Part shown: positions 1 through 8,719 of the stretch, one piece after another
Layout: each line of letters starts with the position of its first letter
How positions within the stretch are numbered: the first letter of the stretch is position 1
Assembly: GCA_050951095.1 (NCBI GenBank)
Contig: JBMNIQ010000006.1
Coordinates: 62,001-126,000, forward strand
DNA: 64,000 bases
From: UMGS1519 sp050951095
Lineage (GTDB): Bacteria > Actinomycetota > Coriobacteriia > Coriobacteriales > Eggerthellaceae
Direction of reading: 5' to 3'
Position numbers and translations under genes: made by a program
The notes under the pieces: generated by a model
Told to the model about the DNA's origin: nothing
The model's input: the letters and a program-made list of their open reading frames with translations, nothing else
Database searches by the model: none

Positions 1-665
1 GCGGGAATGGTCCCGTTGCCCTCAAGCGCGATGCCCAACGCTTCGGACAGGCAGCCGATGGAATTCGCGGTGAACATGCCCGAGCAGCTGCCGCACGTCG
101 GACACGCCGTGTTCTCGTACCACTTGCACTGATCCTCCGTCATGGTACCGGCAGTGACGGCGCCCACGGCATCGAACAGCGTGTTCAGGTCCGTCTCCGA
201 ACCATCCTTATCGCGGCCGGCCAGCATGGGGCCGCCGGTGACGACGACCGTGGGGATGTCGATGCGGCACGCGGCGATCAGCATGCCGGGAACAACCTTG
301 TCGCAGCTGGGAATCAGCACCATGGCGTCGAACTGATGGCCCTGGATACCGCATTCAACGCTATCGGCGATGACCTCGCGGCTCGTCAGCGAATAGCGCA
401 TGCCGGCGTGGTTCATGGCAATGCCGTCGCAGACGCCGATCGTGTTCATCTGGATCGGGGTGCCGCCGGCCAGGCGGATGCCCGCCTTAACGGCCTCAGC
501 AATCTGCGGAAGGTGGATGTGGCCGGGAATAATCTCGTTCTGGGAGGAGAACACCGCAACCAGGGGGCGCTCAAGCTCCTCATCCGTCAAACCGTCTGCC
601 TTGAGCAGGCTGCGGTGGGGGGCACGAGCAAGGCCCTTCTTCACCGCGTCGCTTCGAAGTTCCAT
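1..665 (-). CDS. ilvD: Dihydroxy-acid dehydratase IlvD, N-terminal part (runs off the window)
   Basis: Catalyses dehydration of 2,3-dihydroxy-isovalerate and -methylvalerate to the 2-keto acids of valine, leucine and isoleucine synthesis; cytoplasmic Fe-S enzyme. About 221 codons are visible. The frame reads MELRSDAVKKGLARAPHRSL at the start and contains the family signatures IGVCDG (Cys79), PSCDKVVPGM (Cys121) and CPTCGSCSGM (Cys191/194), which supply or surround the Fe-S cluster. The ATG at 665 is chosen because it begins the conserved N-terminus; a nearby ATG at 673 is out of frame. The C-terminal half lies outside the window. It is preceded by a T-box-like leader and terminator, so expression is probably controlled by charging of a tRNA. 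Confidence 0.95.
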   Translation of the reverse strand, partial: MELRSDAVKKGLARAPHRSLLKADGLTDEELERPLVAVFSSQNEIIPGHIHLPQIAEAVKAGIRLAGGTPIQMNTIGVCDGIAMNHAGMRYSLTSREVIADSVECGIQGHQFDAMVLIPSCDKVVPGMLIAACRIDIPTVVVTGGPMLAGRDKDGSETDLNTLFDAVGAVTAGTMTEDQCKWYENTACPTCGSCSGMFTANSIGCLSEALGIALEGNGTIP

Positions 666-781
666 TTCAACATCCCGTCTCTCATTCCCGCCCCCGGGGG
701 GCGGGATCCTTCTTACACCGGCGCGGCTTCCCGCACCCGATGCCCTGCACAGGCGCATCGGCCGTGCAGGCGTGCCGTGCA

Positions 782-813
782 ATAAAAAAACCCGGTGGCA
801 AGTCGCCCCGGGT
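782..813 (-). terminator. Leader terminator (attenuator) before ilvD
   Basis: GC-rich stem ACCCGGGGC/GCCACCGGGT followed on the minus strand by a run of T (complement of 784-790). It lies between the T-box-like stem I and the ilvD start, as expected for transcription attenuation. Confidence 0.75.
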
Positions 814-1050
814 ACGTAGCAGAGATATAGGATGCATACGCCGTCAATCGCGTCCGCAATCCATAATGGACTGTTTCGGTGGTCACCGGTTCGACTTACT
901 TGCTCCCCCGCCTGCGGAGATCTTCCGCAATACGGGCTCGCGTTCGCTCAAACTGCTCGGAGGTGGCTTTCAGGACGTCCAACGCAAGCTCGCACCGACC
1001 GCTTGCTCTCTGAGGGAAGGATGGCCCTTACTTTCCTCTTCATCGCTTTA
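782..1050 (-). promoter_or_regulatory. T-box-like leader with terminator upstream of ilvD
   Basis: Read on the minus strand, the leader begins with GATGAAGAGGAAAGTAAG, continues with CAGAGAGC and then a hairpin GCAAGC/GCTTGC whose loop holds GGTGCGA. These are the stem I base, the AG-bulge GAGAG motif and the GGUGCGA(G) distal loop typical of class I T-box riboswitches. It ends in a terminator (stem ACCCGG/CCGGGT, 790-813) followed by seven T residues. The purported T-box core near 877-889 (CGGTGACCACCGG reading) departs from the usual UGGN-containing consensus. T-boxes sense uncharged tRNA and allow readthrough; the regulated gene here is ilvD. The specifier codon is uncertain: by position it appears to be GCC. 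Confidence 0.75.
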
Positions 1051-1070
1051 GCTATTAGGTTGTGATGCAC

Positions 1071-1098
1071 AGTATACTCAAGCAAGAACAGGTTTCAA
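1071..1098 (-). promoter_or_regulatory. Probable sigma-70 promoter of the ilvD leader
   Basis: On the minus strand TTGAAA (complement of 1093-1098) and TATACT (complement of 1071-1076) are separated by 16 bases, just upstream of the T-box-like stem I. Spacing and sequence match a vegetative promoter. Not experimentally supported. Confidence 0.6.
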
Positions 1099-1171
1099 GG
1101 CAGTTAACACATTTCGCCAGAAACCCGTCATATGGGGCATAACCGGCGCCGAAACACACTGTCGCTTGCGT

Positions 1172-2005
1172 TTACAGTGCAGCCAGAATCGTTTCCATCA
1201 GTCGGCTGAAATCCGCTTCGCGCGTCTTTGCGACATCCATGACCTCGTCGGAATTCGGATCCGCGCCCGCAACGCCGCATGCCATGTTCGACACCAGCGA
1301 CATGCCCAGCACGCGCATGCCCATGTGACGGGCCACGATGACCTCCTCCACCACGCTCATGGCAACGGTGTCGGCGCCCCACGATGCGAACATGCGAATC
1401 TCCGCGGGAGTCTCGAAACTCGGGCCCAACAGCCCCAGGTACACGCCCCGCTGCATACAGATGCCCAGCTTCTCGCCGCACTGCGCCGCAAGCGCAACAA
1501 GCTGCGGGTCGAACGCGTCCAGCATGGGGACGAAGCGGGGGGCCAGACGGTCTGCGTCGACGCCCACCAGCGGATTCGTGCCCGTGAAGTTGATCTGGTC
1601 CGTCATGATGCAGAAATCGCCGACGCGGTACGTCGGGTTGATGGCGCCCGCCGCATTCGTGGTGATGAGCGTATCGATGCCGCACAGCGCCATGAGCCAG
1701 ATGGGGAACGCCACCTGCTGCGGCGTGTTTCCCTCGTACTTGTGCAGGCGCCCCTGCATGCACAGCACGCGCCGGTCCGTGCCGGGCACAGTGCCCAGCA
1801 CGAAGCGTCCCACATGGCCCACGGCCGTGGACACCTTCATATGGGGGACCTCGGCGAACGGAAGGAAGCGCGCATCCTGCAGGCTCTCGGCAAACGGGTT
1901 CAGACCGCTGCCCAGCACAACGCCCGCCACCGGCTTGTCCTCGCCGATGAATGCGCGAAGCACCGGCTTCGCTTCTTCCAGATCCTCAACCAGTGTTTCC
2001 TTCAT
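1172..2005 (-). CDS. punA: Purine nucleoside phosphorylase (inosine/guanosine type)
   Basis: Cleaves purine (deoxy)nucleosides with phosphate to base and (deoxy)ribose-1-phosphate for salvage; cytoplasmic. The 277-residue protein has the trimeric PNP family signatures: phosphate-binding GVVLGSGLNPF near residue 27, TTNAAGAINP in the middle, GPSFETPAEIRM, and GADTVAMSVVEEVIVARH followed by SNMACGV. Length is normal for the family. The frame stays open far upstream across prmC, but the ATG at 2005 starts the homologous part and follows AAGGAG, so the longer form is rejected. It lies 47 bases after prmC on the same strand, probably co-transcribed with prfA-prmC. Confidence 0.93.
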   Translation of the reverse strand: MKETLVEDLEEAKPVLRAFIGEDKPVAGVVLGSGLNPFAESLQDARFLPFAEVPHMKVSTAVGHVGRFVLGTVPGTDRRVLCMQGRLHKYEGNTPQQVAFPIWLMALCGIDTLITTNAAGAINPTYRVGDFCIMTDQINFTGTNPLVGVDADRLAPRFVPMLDAFDPQLVALAAQCGEKLGICMQRGVYLGLLGPSFETPAEIRMFASWGADTVAMSVVEEVIVARHMGMRVLGMSLVSNMACGVAGADPNSDEVMDVAKTREADFSRLMETILAAL

Positions 2006-2052
2006 GCCCCTACTCCTTGCTCTCCTGCGCAGCGCCGCCGAATGGCGCCGCT

Positions 2053-3156
2053 TTAAACCGCCGGCTTGCGCGCCTTGATAACGCGCGGTTTGCCGTTCAG
2101 GTCCTGCACGATCCCGACGTGCACGAACCCCGCCTGCTCCGTCAGCTCTTTCGCCGCATCGAGGCAATCCTCGTGCAGCTCCACAGCGAACGCACCGCCC
2201 GCCTTCAACGCGCGCATCGCGAACGGCAGCAGCCGACGATAGAAATCCAGGCCGTTCGGCCCGCCGTCCAAGGCCAGCTTCGGCTCGTAATCGTGCACTT
2301 CGGCATCCAGCCCCTCGTACACCGCCGTGGGAATATACGGCGGATTCGAGATCAGCGCATCGAACGTGCCCAGCGCTTCGGGCACGATGCCGTCGCCTAA
2401 ATCGCATTCGATGACGCTCACGCGGTCCGCCACGCCCAGCCTCTGGGCGTTGCTGCGCGCCAAATCGACGGCAATGGGAGAGATATCCGTAGCGGTGACC
2501 TGGACATCGGGACGTTCCGTAGCGATAGAGCACGCGATGCATCCGCTGCCCGTGCCGATCTCGAGCACCTGCAGAAGCGATTCCTGCGCCTCCGGTTCCG
2601 GAGCAGGGGCGCCATCGTCCTCGCCCTCCCCTTCTGCAGCCCGATCCGCCGCCGTTTCAGCAGCGTCCGATGCTGCCTGGCGCTTTTCCGCACGCGCGGC
2701 GAGCAGCTCCTCCAACTCGTCTTCCGTATGGGAGTCCAGTGCTATGCGCCGTTGCCGTTTCGGGAGCATGTCCAGCAGCTCGGAAACGAGCACCTCCGTC
2801 TCGGGCCGCGGGATGAGCACGCCGGGACGCACCTCCACGGTGATGAAGCGGAACGGCGCCGTGCCGGTGAGGTACTGCAGAGGCTCGCCCTTCGCGCGGC
2901 GCCGAACGGCATCGCGGAGAAAGTCCAGTTCCGAGGCGTTCAGCGCCCGGTCCATATCCAGATACAGCTCTATCTTGCTCAGGCCCGTGGCATGCTCCAC
3001 CAGCCACTGCGCGGAACCGCGCGGATCGGGATCGCCGTGCCGGCGGAGATAGCCTTCGCACCATTGCAGCATGTCGCGGATGGTCCAAATACGGGCGCCG
3101 TCGCCGGAAGCGGCAGCGCCCGTTGCAACCTGCGGGGTATTCGGGGTTTCAGCCAT
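2053..3156 (-). CDS. prmC: Peptide chain release factor N5-glutamine methyltransferase PrmC
   Basis: Methylates the glutamine of the GGQ motif of release factors using S-adenosylmethionine. The protein shows the helical N-terminal domain, RPETEVLV, the SAM-binding LEIGTGSGCIA and the catalytic NPPYIP. It starts five bases after the prfA stop, the classical prfA-prmC arrangement, so the enzyme is made with its substrate. It is 367 residues, longer than the usual about 280. The excess is a charged, Ala/Glu-rich insertion at about residues 125-185, between the N-terminal domain and the SAM-binding fold, probably a flexible linker. Confidence 0.93.
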   Translation of the reverse strand: MAETPNTPQVATGAAASGDGARIWTIRDMLQWCEGYLRRHGDPDPRGSAQWLVEHATGLSKIELYLDMDRALNASELDFLRDAVRRRAKGEPLQYLTGTAPFRFITVEVRPGVLIPRPETEVLVSELLDMLPKRQRRIALDSHTEDELEELLAARAEKRQAASDAAETAADRAAEGEGEDDGAPAPEPEAQESLLQVLEIGTGSGCIACSIATERPDVQVTATDISPIAVDLARSNAQRLGVADRVSVIECDLGDGIVPEALGTFDALISNPPYIPTAVYEGLDAEVHDYEPKLALDGGPNGLDFYRRLLPFAMRALKAGGAFAVELHEDCLDAAKELTEQAGFVHVGIVQDLNGKPRVIKARKPAV

Positions 3157-3161
3157 GCGCC

Positions 3162-4262
3162 CTACGCCACTTCGCTGGCGGCTTCCAGCTTCGCCGCACG
3201 GTCTGCGGCCTGCAGCTCCGCGATAAGCTCGGCCAGGCCGGCGCCGCCGCTGCCGAGCAGCACGCCGTGGTACGAGCCGTTGTAGCCGATGCGATGGTCC
3301 GTCACGCGGTCCTGCGGCGCATTGTACGTGCGGATCTTCTCGGAGCGGTCGCCGTGACCGATCTGGCTGCGGCGCTCTGCGCCCTCCGCCTCATGCTGTT
3401 CCTGCAACATCTTGTCGTAGAGGCGCGCACGGAGCACTTCCATGGCCGCGATCTTGTTCTGCAGCTGCGACTTCTGATCCTGCGATTGCACCACCAGGCC
3501 CGTGGGCAGGTGCGTGATGCGCACGGCGGAGTCCGTGGTGTTCACGCACTGGCCGCCGGGGCCGCCGGCGCGGTACACGTCGATGCGCAGGTCCTCGGGC
3601 TTGATCTCGACCTCCACCTCGTCGGCTTCGGGAAGCACCGCCACCGTCGCCGTGGACGTGTGGATGCGGCCCTGGCTCTCGGTCTTCGGCACGCGCTGCA
3701 CGCGATGCACGCCGGACTCGAACTTCATGATGGAGTAGACCTTGTCGCCCTTCACCTTGAACTGGATGGATTTATAGCCGCCGGCCTCGGACGGAGACGC
3801 ATCCATGACCTCGATCTTCCACTTGCGGTCCTCGGCGAAACGCGTGTACATGCGGAACAGGTCGCCGGCGAAGATGGCGGCCTCGTCTCCGCCGGCGCCG
3901 GCGCGGATCTCGACGATGATGTCCTTCTCGTCCGCAGGGTCGGCCGGAATGAGCATGACCTTGATCTCGTCTTCGAGGACGGGAAGCTCGGCGTCGATGC
4001 GGGCGATCTCCTCCTGGCCGAATTCCTTCAGCTCGGGATCGGACAGCATCTCGTGGGCCTCTTCAAGGTCATCGCAATCCTGCACGTACTGGCGTGCCTT
4101 CTCCACCAGCGGGCCCTGGTCGCTGAACTCCTTTGCCAGCTTCAGGTATTCCTTCTGGTCGTTGATGACGGACGGATCGCTCATCTTCGCCTCGATCTCC
4201 TCGTAAGCCTGGATGATGCTCTCCAGCTTCTGGCGCATGCCGCTGTTTTTCGTTTCCTTCAT
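3162..4262 (-). CDS. prfA: Peptide chain release factor 1
   Basis: Class I release factor that ends translation at UAA and UAG. The 366-residue protein carries GGQ at about residues 236-238 (in RAGGPGGQCVN) for peptidyl-tRNA hydrolysis. It also has the codon-recognition tripeptide in the RF1 position, here PKT (192-194, within RVPKTESQGR), matching the RF1 PxT type rather than the RF2 SPF type. The ATG at 4262 follows AAGGAAGAG. A second ATG eight codons downstream is possible. Length is normal. First gene of the prfA-prmC-punA run. Confidence 0.96.
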   Translation of the reverse strand: MKETKNSGMRQKLESIIQAYEEIEAKMSDPSVINDQKEYLKLAKEFSDQGPLVEKARQYVQDCDDLEEAHEMLSDPELKEFGQEEIARIDAELPVLEDEIKVMLIPADPADEKDIIVEIRAGAGGDEAAIFAGDLFRMYTRFAEDRKWKIEVMDASPSEAGGYKSIQFKVKGDKVYSIMKFESGVHRVQRVPKTESQGRIHTSTATVAVLPEADEVEVEIKPEDLRIDVYRAGGPGGQCVNTTDSAVRITHLPTGLVVQSQDQKSQLQNKIAAMEVLRARLYDKMLQEQHEAEGAERRSQIGHGDRSEKIRTYNAPQDRVTDHRIGYNGSYHGVLLGSGGAGLAELIAELQAADRAAKLEAASEVA

Positions 4263-4320
4263 TGCTCTTCCTTATCGGTTCGTTGAATGGGTTGATCCTG
4301 ATGCATTCTGACGAACCGGG

Positions 4321-5269
4321 CTAATGCTCTCCGGCGGCATGCGTGGTGAGATAGGCTGCAGCCCCTTCGGCGGCAACGGCGCCGTCGCTGACCGCCGTCA
4401 CTACCTGGCGCAGCGGCTTCGTGCGGATATCGCCGGCGACGAAAACGCCCGGTACGGACGTGGCGCACGTCTCGTCCGCCTTCACGTATCCGTTTTCATC
4501 CAAGTCCAGCTGACCTTCGAACAGCGCCGTGTTCGGCACGCTGCCGATAGCCACGAACAGCGCCGACGCGGGAAGGTCCTCCGTCGACCCGTCTTTCACA
4601 TTCGTGATGGTGACGCCGGAAAGCTTGCCGTCCTCGCTGGTGGACGGCGCTGATGACGGACTCGTATTTGAAATGGATGTTCTCGGCAGCCTCGGCCGCC
4701 TTCGTGTAGACGGCGGTGGCGCGGACATGCTCGCGGCGGTACACGATGGTCACGGAATGGCAGATGTTCGCAAGGTACAGCGAATCCTCGACAGCCGTGT
4801 TCGCGCCGCCGTAGACGATAACGTCCTTGCCGCGGAAGAAATTGCCATCGCACGTTGCGCAGTAGCTGATGCCATGCCCGCGCAGCTCGTCTTCGCCGTC
4901 GATGCCCATGCTGCGCGCCGAGGCGCCCGTTGCCAAAATGACCGTATGCGCCTTGAATTGCTCGTTGCGCGTGGAAATGGTCTTCACGGGACCTTCCAGA
5001 TCCACGCCGACGATTTCTGCGGAAACGGTTTCGACGCCGAAGCGCTCGGCCTGCTGACTCATATCCAAGGCAAGCTGGAAGCCGTCCACGCCTTCGGGAA
5101 ATCCGGGATAGTTGTCGATGCGCGCGGTATTGCCCAGCTGTCCGCCGGCGACCATCTGCTCGAAGACCTTCGTCTTCCAGCCGGCGCGGGCGGCATAGAG
5201 GGCAGCGGTCATGCCGGCGGGGCCGGATCCAATGACCGCGATGTCTATGATGTCGCTCTGTTCGCTCAT
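4321..5269 (-). pseudogene. trxB: Thioredoxin reductase TrxB interrupted by a one-base frameshift
   Basis: Encodes the low-molecular-weight FAD/NADPH thioredoxin reductase. The first part (from ATG 5269, RBS AAAGGAGAGC) has the FAD motif VIGSGPAGMTAA, the redox-active CATC (in YCATCDGNFF) and an NADPH-binding GGANTA. The second part, in another frame, has SALFVAIGSVPNT and the FAD-binding FVAGDIRT, ending in TAG at 4321. The frames meet near 4639-4650. Removing one C from GTCCACC (minus strand) gives a continuous 315-residue protein of normal length, as the 949-base span also implies. There is no recognised recoding signal, so this is either a real mutation or a sequence error. It sits next to trxA. 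Confidence 0.85.
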
Positions 5270-5308
5270 GTGATGCTCTCCTTTTTCGTTTTCGCTATTG
5301 TATGCACG

Positions 5309-5340
5309 CAAAACAGCCCGCGCAACGAATGCACGGGCTG
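5309..5340 (-). terminator. Hairpin after trxA
   Basis: Inverted repeat CAGCCCG/CGGGCTG followed on the minus strand by TTTTG, between the trxA stop and the trxB start. Likely terminator or attenuator separating the two genes. Confidence 0.55.
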
Positions 5341-5360
5341 CCCGTCAAGAAATGCACAAG

Positions 5361-5672
5361 CTAAGCGAAAAGACCGAGGATGGCCTCCTTCGGTTTCACG
5401 CCGACGAACTGGTCTTTCACGGCACCATTCTCGAAGGCGATAACGGTGGGAACGCTCATGACGCCGTATTCCTGGGCCAGATCCGGGCTTTCGTCCACAT
5501 CCACCTTGTACACGTCAATCTGACCGGCCTTCTCCTGCGCTACCTGATCGACCATCGGAGACAGCATCTTGCACGGGCCGCACCACGTTGCGAAGAAGTC
5601 GACGAGCACGGGCTTGTCCGCGTTCAGCACCTTTTCCTTGAACTGCTGGGAATCGATAACTTCAGCCATCAT
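5361..5672 (-). CDS. trxA: Thioredoxin
   Basis: Small cytoplasmic dithiol oxidoreductase of 103 residues, the usual thioredoxin length. The active site is WCGPC (Cys31/Cys34) after VLVDFFAT, and the cis-proline loop is SVPTVIAFENG. Two adjacent Met codons begin the frame, and either may be the start. It lies just upstream of the (frameshifted) thioredoxin reductase gene on the same strand, its normal electron donor. It is transcribed away from the patatin gene, so the 110 bases between them must hold divergent promoters. Confidence 0.96.
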   Translation of the reverse strand: MMAEVIDSQQFKEKVLNADKPVLVDFFATWCGPCKMLSPMVDQVAQEKAGQIDVYKVDVDESPDLAQEYGVMSVPTVIAFENGAVKDQFVGVKPKEAILGLFA

Positions 5673-5783
5673 ATTCCTCTCTTTCGTACGTTACATATGG
5701 ATGACATCCGTTTGGTTGCACATGTACATCCTTCATTACATGGTCCACAATATCATAGGAATTTACTGGGAAAGGGAATTTGG

Positions 5784-6752
5784 ATGGACTCCATGGAAAG
5801 AAACGAAACCTCCGGGGACGCGTGGGGCACCCCCGCCTATGTCGGGCGCACGCCGTTGCCCTTCCACTTGGTGCTGGAAGGCGGCGCCATGAGGGGGCTG
5901 TTCACCGCAGGCGTGTTGGACTACTTGCTGGAACAGGGCGTTCTGGCGAAGCGGACGATCGGCGTTTCGGCCGGTGCATTGGTCGGCTACAACTACGTGT
6001 GCGGCGCAATCGGGCGCACGGCGTACATCAACCTGAAGTACTGCGATGATGCCCGCTATCTCTCCGCAAGCAATATCCTGCTCACCGGAGACGCGCTCGG
6101 CATCGACTTCACGTTCAACCAGATCCCCCATCAGCTGGATCCGTTCGATATGGACGACATCTACCGCTCCCCTATGAAGCTGACCTCCGTTGCCAGCAAT
6201 TTGGAGCTGGGAGAGGCGGACTATCACGATTACGAGCCCACGGATCGCACGGGCCATGCCGGCAACAGCCCGGTCCAGCTGAATGCGAACCTGTGCTATC
6301 TCGTGGCATCTTCCGCCATGCCGCTGGCAAGCCATCGGACATTCGTGGACGGCAAGGTGCTGTTGGACGGCGGCGTCTGCGACAGCGTGCCCATCTGCTA
6401 TTCGCTCATTCGCGGCCTGAAGGAGGGCGTGGATAAGCACGTCGTGGTGCTGACGCAGGATGCCACGTTCGTGAAGCAGCCGAACCCCGCCCGCATGCTG
6501 GTTGCGCAGCACTATGCGAAGTACCCGTATTTCGTGGACCGTTTCGAGGCGCGCCACTACGATTACAACCGCGTCTACCGCTTCGTGAAACGCCTGGAAG
6601 ACGAAGGGCGCATCTTCGTATTCAGACCGAACAAGCCTGTGGACATCACGGCCATGGAAAGCAATCGCGACAAGCTGATGGACCTGTATCTGGAAGGATA
6701 CGAGATCGCCGCGCGGCGCTTCGACGAACTGCAGCGCTATTTGAACCTGTAG
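5784..6752 (+). CDS. Patatin-like phospholipase family protein
   Basis: Predicted Ser-Asp acyl hydrolase of the patatin fold. The 322-residue protein contains the oxyanion-hole segment LEGGAMRGLF near residue 30, the nucleophile elbow GVSAG (Ser about residue 73) and the catalytic DGG (in VLLDGGVCDSVP). It has no signal peptide or membrane span, so it is probably cytoplasmic. Substrate is unknown. The start at 5784 is chosen because an AAAGGGAA sequence precedes it and homology begins soon after; upstream codons in the same frame run through the trxA region and are not coding. A second, distant patatin is at 49740-50624. Confidence 0.88.
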   Translation: MDSMERNETSGDAWGTPAYVGRTPLPFHLVLEGGAMRGLFTAGVLDYLLEQGVLAKRTIGVSAGALVGYNYVCGAIGRTAYINLKYCDDARYLSASNILLTGDALGIDFTFNQIPHQLDPFDMDDIYRSPMKLTSVASNLELGEADYHDYEPTDRTGHAGNSPVQLNANLCYLVASSAMPLASHRTFVDGKVLLDGGVCDSVPICYSLIRGLKEGVDKHVVVLTQDATFVKQPNPARMLVAQHYAKYPYFVDRFEARHYDYNRVYRFVKRLEDEGRIFVFRPNKPVDITAMESNRDKLMDLYLEGYEIAARRFDELQRYLNL

Positions 6753-6804
6753 GATTGCCTGCCCGAAACGGCAGCTTAGCACGGCAACAAGGCCCGGACA
6801 GCAA

Positions 6805-6836
6805 AACGGGGACGGATGATCTCATCCGTCCCCGTT
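6805..6836 (-). terminator. Terminator between the patatin gene and thrS
   Basis: A 15-bp inverted repeat, AACGGGGACGGATGA and its complement, with a two-base loop. On the minus strand it is followed by TTTTGC (after thrS); on the plus strand by CTTCGTTC. Probably works for both convergent genes. Confidence 0.8.
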
Positions 6837-6858
6837 CTTCGTTCAACTCGCGCAGCGG

Positions 6859-8619
6859 TTACCGGCGCATGCGAATCTCCTCCGTGATATCAGCGATGAA
6901 GTCGTCAAGCTGGCGCTGCACCGTCTCGTTCGAACGGTCGCGCACGCTGATGTTGTCCGCTTCCTCTTCCTTCTCGCCCAAGATGAGCATGTACGGAACG
7001 CGATCGATGCCGCGCGCCTCGCGGATCTTGTAGCCGATCTTCTCGTCGCGTTCGTCCACAACAACGCGGACGCCTGCGGCCTTCAGCTTGTCGGCGACCT
7101 GGTTCGCGTAGTCGCGGTGCTTCTCGGAAACCGGCAGCACCTTCACCTGGCACGGCGCCAGCCACGTGGGGAACTTGCCCGCGTACTGCTCCGTCAGCAT
7201 GCCGATGAAGCGCTCGAAGCTGCCGAAACCGGCGCGATGGATCATGATCGGGCGCTTCTTCGTGCCGTCGGAGTCCGTGTACTCCAGCTCGAAGTTCTGC
7301 GGCAGCTGGAAGTCCAGCTGGATGGTGCCGCACTGCCACGTGCGTCCCAGGCAATCCTTCAGATGGAAGTCGATCTTCGGGCCGTAGAAGGCGCCGTCGC
7401 CCTCGTTGAGCGTGTAATCCACACCCATGGCTTCCAGAGCCTTGCGCAGGCCCTCTTCCGCAAGCGCCCAATCCTCATCCGAGCCCATGGAGTCGTCCGG
7501 ACGGGTGGACAGCTCTACCTTGTAGGGGAAGTCGAACTGCTTGTAATACGACGTGATCAGGTGCGCCGTTTCCGTCACCATGTCCGTGATCTGGTCGGGG
7601 CGGACGAACAAATGCGCATCGTCCTGCGTGAACGCGCGGACGCGGAACAGGCCGTGCAGCGCGCCCTTCAGCTCGTGGCGATGGTCCTTGCCCGCCTCGG
7701 CAAGCTTCAGGGGCAGGTCGCGGTACGAACGCGGCTTGCTCTTGTAGATCAGGCAGGCACCGGGGCAGTTCATGGGTTTGACGGCGTATTCCTCGTCGTC
7801 GATCATGGTGGTGTACATGTTCTCTTTATAGTGATCCCAGTGCCCCGACGTCTCCCAGAGCGTCTTGCTCAGGATGATGGGCGTGTCCACCTGGTCGTAG
7901 CCGTATTCTTCCTGCTTTTCGATCCAGTAGTTCATGAGCGAGTTCTTCAAGCGCATGCCGTTCGGCAGCCAGAACGGGAAGCCCGGGCCCTCGTCGGCCA
8001 TCATGAACAGCTCCATCTCCTTGCCGATCTTGCGGTGGTCGCGCTTCGCGGCCTCCTCCTGCATGCGCTCGTATTCCTTCAGGTCGTCCTTCGTCTTGAA
8101 GGCGATGCCGTTGATGCGCGTGAGCATCTTGTTGTCCTTGTCGCCCTTCCAGTACGCACCGGACACATGCGTCAGCTTGAACGCCTTCAGGGCCTTCGTG
8201 TAGCAGATATGCGGACCCACGCACATGTCGATGTATTCGCCCTGCTGGTAGAACGTGATACGGGAATCCTCGGGAAGGTCGCCGATGTGCTCGACCTTGT
8301 ACTTCTCGTTGCGGTCCTGCATCAGCTTGACTGCTTCGGCGCGCGGCAGCTCGAAGACGCTGAACTTCAGGTTCTCCTTGCAGATCTTCTTCATCTCATC
8401 CTCGATGGCGGGAAGATCCTCTTCGGAGATTTTCTGGTCGCCGAAGTCGATATCGTAGAAGAATCCGTTGTCGGTAGCGGGGCCGTATCCGAAATCTGCC
8501 TGGGGATACAGCCGTTTGATCGCCTGGGCCATGATATGCGCAGCGGAATGGCGCAGGACATGCACCTCTTCCTCGGCTGGGCATTCGGCCACATGACCGT
8601 CGTTGTAAAGAACCTTCAT
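6859..8619 (-). CDS. thrS: Threonyl-tRNA synthetase lacking the N-terminal TGS domain
   Basis: Class II synthetase charging tRNA-Thr. Residues about 20-220 form the editing domain (HSAAHIMAQAI with the HxxxH metal motif, and CVGPH). The catalytic core follows, with zinc-ligand MNCPGACLIY, motif 2 around KGALHGLFRVRAF and motif 3 GFGSFERFIG. The anticodon-binding domain is at the C-terminus. At 586 residues it is shorter than the common about 640 because no TGS domain precedes the editing domain; the residues upstream of ATG 8619 do not resemble one. The start follows GAGAGGTAGTA. No T-box is visible upstream. Confidence 0.96.
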   Translation of the reverse strand: MKVLYNDGHVAECPAEEEVHVLRHSAAHIMAQAIKRLYPQADFGYGPATDNGFFYDIDFGDQKISEEDLPAIEDEMKKICKENLKFSVFELPRAEAVKLMQDRNEKYKVEHIGDLPEDSRITFYQQGEYIDMCVGPHICYTKALKAFKLTHVSGAYWKGDKDNKMLTRINGIAFKTKDDLKEYERMQEEAAKRDHRKIGKEMELFMMADEGPGFPFWLPNGMRLKNSLMNYWIEKQEEYGYDQVDTPIILSKTLWETSGHWDHYKENMYTTMIDDEEYAVKPMNCPGACLIYKSKPRSYRDLPLKLAEAGKDHRHELKGALHGLFRVRAFTQDDAHLFVRPDQITDMVTETAHLITSYYKQFDFPYKVELSTRPDDSMGSDEDWALAEEGLRKALEAMGVDYTLNEGDGAFYGPKIDFHLKDCLGRTWQCGTIQLDFQLPQNFELEYTDSDGTKKRPIMIHRAGFGSFERFIGMLTEQYAGKFPTWLAPCQVKVLPVSEKHRDYANQVADKLKAAGVRVVVDERDEKIGYKIREARGIDRVPYMLILGEKEEEADNISVRDRSNETVQRQLDDFIADITEEIRMRR

Positions 8620-8719
8620 TACTACCTCTCTTCGGATAGATATCCATACATGGACTTCGATATTAGCACTGTTCCCCCGCATCGCATGCCCGGACGCCCG
8701 CACCGGAAAAAGGCTCACG

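Noticed and set aside
877..889. CGGTGGTCACCGG on the plus strand as a T-box core in the opposite direction
   Set aside because: Nearly palindromic; promoter, stem I features and terminator T-run all agree on the minus strand.
2006..2542. N-terminal extension of the purine nucleoside phosphorylase frame
   Set aside because: The extension is read from prmC in another frame; the true ATG at 2005 has an RBS and starts the conserved protein.
4639..4650. Programmed +1 frameshifting in trxB
   Set aside because: No slippery codon, internal Shine-Dalgarno or stop codon typical of recoding is visible; mutation or sequencing error is simpler.
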